Source: Bacillota bacterium (GTDB lineage: Bacteria; Bacillota; Sulfobacillia; JAIMAT01). Taken from it: a DNA stretch of 64,000 nucleotides. The DNA lies in NCBI GenBank assembly GCA_029960955.1, contig JASBVS010000024.1, positions 42,163 to 106,162 of the forward strand. The letters run 5' to 3'. Below the pieces are notes generated by a model, which was not told the origin of the DNA, made no database searches, and was given only the letters and a program-made list of their open reading frames with translations. A program made the position numbers and the translations under genes. Of the stretch, positions 62,081 to 64,000 are shown piece after piece. The stretch's first letter is position 1, and each line of letters starts with the position of its first letter.

Positions 62081-63043
62081 GTGAAGACGCGCCTGACCGA
62101 GCTTCTGGGGATCCGGCGGCCGGTCGTCCAGGGCGGCCTGGCCTACCTGGCCCGCGCCGAGCTGGCGGCGGCGGTCGGCGAGGCCGGCGGCCTGGGGCAG
62201 GTGACGGCGGCCACGCTCCGCACGCCCGGGGCCCTGCGCGAGGAGGTGGCCAGGCTCCGCCGCATGACGCGGGCGCCCTTCGGCATCAACTTCGCCCTCG
62301 GCCACTGGGACTTCGAGCCGATGCTGGAGGCGGCGCTGGAACTGGAGCCCGACGTGATCAGCATCACCGGCGGCAATCCCGAGCCGGTGCTGCGCCGCGT
62401 CCAGAGTTGGCCCGGGCGCCGGCCGCGGACCTTCGTGCTCGTCTCCAGCGTCCGCCAGGCGAAGAAGGCCGAGGCGCTGGGCGCCGACGTGGTGGTCGCC
62501 GTCGGCGCCGAGGGCGGCGGGCACATCGGGCGCGACGACACCGGCACGCTGGTGCTGGTGCGCGAGGTCGTCGACGCCGTGCAAGTGCCCGTGGTCGCCT
62601 CCGGCGGGATCGTCGACGGGCGGGGCCTCGCCGCCGCCCTGGCGCTGGGTGCCGACGGGATCGAGATGGGGACGCGCTTCGTCGCCACCCGCGAGTCGCC
62701 CGCCCACCCCGCCTACAAGCAGGCGCTGGTCGAGGCGGGCGAGGCGGCGACGGCGCTGATCGAGGTCTCGCTGGGCCGGCCCGGACGGGCGCTGAAGAGC
62801 CCCTGGGTGGAGCGGATCCGCGAGGCCGAGGCCGCCGGGGCGCCGGCGGAGGAGATCCTGCCGCTGGTCAGCGGCGAGCGGAACGTCCGCGCCGCCCTGG
62901 AGGGCGTGCTGGAGGAAGGCTTCGCCTGGGCCGGCCAGGGCAGCGCCCTGATCCACGACATCCCCGGCGTGGCGGAGCTGCTCGACCGCATCGAGGCCGA
63001 GGCGCGCGAGGCGGCCGGACGGCTCCGCCTGCTCCTCGACTGA
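62081..63043 (+). CDS. Nitronate monooxygenase / 2-nitropropane dioxygenase-like flavoprotein
   Basis: FMN-binding TIM-barrel protein of 320 residues. It starts TELLGIRRPVVQGGLAYLARAELAAAVGEAGGLG, the family signature PxxQggM replaced by VVQGGLA. VAVGAEGGGHIGRDDTGTL provides the catalytic-histidine region, and VPVVASGGIVDGRGLAAALALGADGIEMGTRF the phosphate-binding loop. Family members are nitronate monooxygenases or FabK-type enoyl reductases; sequence alone does not decide. GTG 62081 with purine-rich sequence upstream. It may be cotranscribed with the SDR gene. Confidence 0.87.
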   Translation: MKTRLTELLGIRRPVVQGGLAYLARAELAAAVGEAGGLGQVTAATLRTPGALREEVARLRRMTRAPFGINFALGHWDFEPMLEAALELEPDVISITGGNPEPVLRRVQSWPGRRPRTFVLVSSVRQAKKAEALGADVVVAVGAEGGGHIGRDDTGTLVLVREVVDAVQVPVVASGGIVDGRGLAAALALGADGIEMGTRFVATRESPAHPAYKQALVEAGEAATALIEVSLGRPGRALKSPWVERIREAEAAGAPAEEILPLVSGERNVRAALEGVLEEGFAWAGQGSALIHDIPGVAELLDRIEAEAREAAGRLRLLLD

Positions 63044-63107
63044 GGGGAGCCACCGCCGGTCCGGCCCCGCCTCCGGCCCGGAAGCCCGGTGCCCGGAAGC
63101 CCGGGGC

Positions 63108-63620
63108 TCAGGAGAGCGCTCCGCCCCGCGCGGGAAGCCGGGCGAGCTCGTACTCCAGCTCCTCGCCGTTCAGCTCGACCCGCGTCTCGACCGAGGCGGT
63201 CTGCGCCAGCATGGCCAGGACGCCGCAGTACTTCTCCTGCGAGAGCCGGACGGCCCGCAGCACCCGCGCCGGCTCCAGCGCTCCCCGGAAGCGGTAGACG
63301 AGGCGGAGATGGGTGAAGACCTTGGGGTCGCTGGCGGCCTGCTCGGCCTCGATCTCCACCGCGAAAGCCTCGGCCGGCTGGCGCATTTTGTCGAGGATGG
63401 AGACCACGTCGACGCCCGTGCAGCCGCCCAGGCCAGCCAGGACCGCCTCCTTCGGCCGCACCGGCGCGGGCGCCGTCTCCTCCGCCACCTCGTCCAGCGC
63501 CCGCCCGCCCGCGCCCTGCACCTCGCCGCTGGCGCGGATCTCCAGGCGACCGCCGCTGCCTGTCCGAGCCACGAAGCTGGTGCCGCCCCTCCACTCCACC
63601 GTCGCTGCCAGCGCCGCCAT
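63108..63620 (-). CDS. OsmC/Ohr-family peroxiredoxin-like protein
   Basis: This 170-residue protein has the two OsmC cysteines in AGLGGCTGVDVVSILDKM and LSQEKYCGVLAMLAQTASV, which act in thiol-dependent reduction of organic hydroperoxides. The N-terminus MAALAATVEWRGGTSFVARTGSGG and the strand RPKEAVLAG are also typical (YhfA/OsmC type rather than Ohr). The start at ATG 63620 is preceded by GGAG. The strand orientation and spacing suggest its own promoter in the 63621-63707 gap, where I see no clear consensus. Confidence 0.88.
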   Translation of the reverse strand: MAALAATVEWRGGTSFVARTGSGGRLEIRASGEVQGAGGRALDEVAEETAPAPVRPKEAVLAGLGGCTGVDVVSILDKMRQPAEAFAVEIEAEQAASDPKVFTHLRLVYRFRGALEPARVLRAVRLSQEKYCGVLAMLAQTASVETRVELNGEELEYELARLPARGGALS

Positions 63621-63707
63621 CTCCGCGTCTCCGCCCCCTCTCCCGCAGTTCCCCGGATCGGCCGCCCGCCCGGCCCGACGCCCAAGGGTGGCTTCAGGAT
63701 AGCGCAC

Positions 63708-64000
63708 TCAGCTCCCGGAGCGCACGGGCTCGGCCGGCTCCTCCCCGCCGGCCGCGCGCGCGAGGCGGCTGTGACGCCGGCCGTAGAGCAGGTAGATGGC
63801 CAGTCCGAGCAGCAGCCAGCCGGTGAAGACGATCCAGGTCAGGCGGGGCAGGTTGGAGGCGAGCCAGAGCGCCGAGGCGGCCGCCAGGCCCGGCAGCCAG
63901 GGGACGGCCGGCACGCGGAAGGGGCGCTTCCACTCGGGGTGGCTGCGGCGGAGGACGATGACGCCCAGGGAGACCAGGAAGAAGGCGGCCAGCGTGCCGA
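63708..64000 (-). CDS. Amino-acid permease (APC superfamily), C-terminal part
   Basis: Only the last 96 codons are in the window. They read GTLAAFFLVSLGVIVLRRSHPEWKRPFRVPAVPWLPG, then two hydrophobic segments, LAAASALWLASNL and IVFTGWLLLGLAIYLLYG, and a basic tail. The RRxHPEWKRPFRVP loop before the last helices is characteristic of the cationic amino-acid transporter (YfnA/CAT-like) branch of APC permeases. Substrate unknown. The gene continues beyond 64000. Confidence 0.8.
   Translation of the reverse strand, partial: GTLAAFFLVSLGVIVLRRSHPEWKRPFRVPAVPWLPGLAAASALWLASNLPRLTWIVFTGWLLLGLAIYLLYGRRHSRLARAAGGEEPAEPVRSGS

Noticed and set aside
1..64000. CRISPR arrays, transposases, integrases, tRNA or rRNA genes
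   Set aside because: I looked for repeated spacers, recombinase motifs and cloverleaf-like or rRNA sequence in all intergenic gaps and found none; all gaps are under about 300 bp.

Overview
This 64 kb window is very GC-rich chromosomal DNA (about 70% or more by eye) packed with core-metabolism genes. It contains no rRNA, tRNA, insertion sequence, phage gene or CRISPR array that I can recognise, and no gene-free stretch exceeds about 300 bp. Several features point to a high-GC, probably thermophilic member of the Bacillota (a Thermaerobacter/Symbiobacterium/Limnochordia-like lineage). These are strong AGGAGG-type ribosome sites with many GTG and TTG starts, a Bacillus-style pur cluster with a PurR-like operator, a TnrA/GlnR-like site before glnA, a PepV dipeptidase and CcdA/CcmF/TlpA cytochrome-c genes. 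The lineage is inference; no marker gene for taxonomy is present. Many true starts appear to lie a few codons inside the longest frame, because the first GTG is part of the Shine-Dalgarno itself. I chose starts by ribosome-site spacing.

Layout. 1-3.6 kb (minus): a ThyX-like protein cut by the window edge, a cation-efflux transporter and glutamine synthetase. 3.6-5.6 kb: two tiny membrane proteins and a PepV-type dipeptidase. 5.6-6.8 kb (minus): the most interesting locus, a two-domain protein disulfide oxidoreductase whose second active site is encoded TGA-Pro-Tyr-Cys (apparent selenocysteine), followed by a CsoR/CstR-family repressor. A consensus promoter and an ATACCC-N4-GGGTAT palindrome lie upstream. 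6.9-16.3 kb: an unknown protein and a SWIM protein, moeA-mobB-methyltransferase, a YihY/BrkB membrane protein, an acyl-CoA synthetase, an HtrA-like protein with all three catalytic residues replaced, and a D-2-hydroxyacid dehydrogenase.

16.3-27.4 kb (minus): the purine operon purE-B-C-L-F-M-N-H-D. purS, purQ and purK are absent from it although PurL is the short form that needs PurS and PurQ. 27.6-30.6 kb (plus): pirin, sufB (frameshifted near its 3' end) and a Rieske ferredoxin. 30.6-35.0 kb: an unusual Nudix hydrolase, a class V aminotransferase, an MFS transporter and a HAD phosphatase. 35.1-38.6 kb: thrC-thrB (minus) divergent from hom (plus).

38.6-51.9 kb (plus): an arginine/carbamoyl-phosphate operon argG-H-C-J-B-D-carA-carB, then lysC. 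argF is not here, so ornithine carbamoyltransferase must be elsewhere. The promoter carries two overlapping palindromes, suggesting repression. 51.9-56.7 kb: small accessory genes, a ZIP transporter, and the RNA-ligase pair RtcB/archease, where archease seems to use a CTG start. 56.8-61.1 kb: cytochrome-c biogenesis genes ccmF-ccdA-tlpA, with TlpA fused to a propeller-like domain. 61.1-64.0 kb: an SDR lacking the usual Tyr/Lys pair, a nitronate-monooxygenase-like flavoprotein, an OsmC protein and the 3' end of an amino-acid permease.
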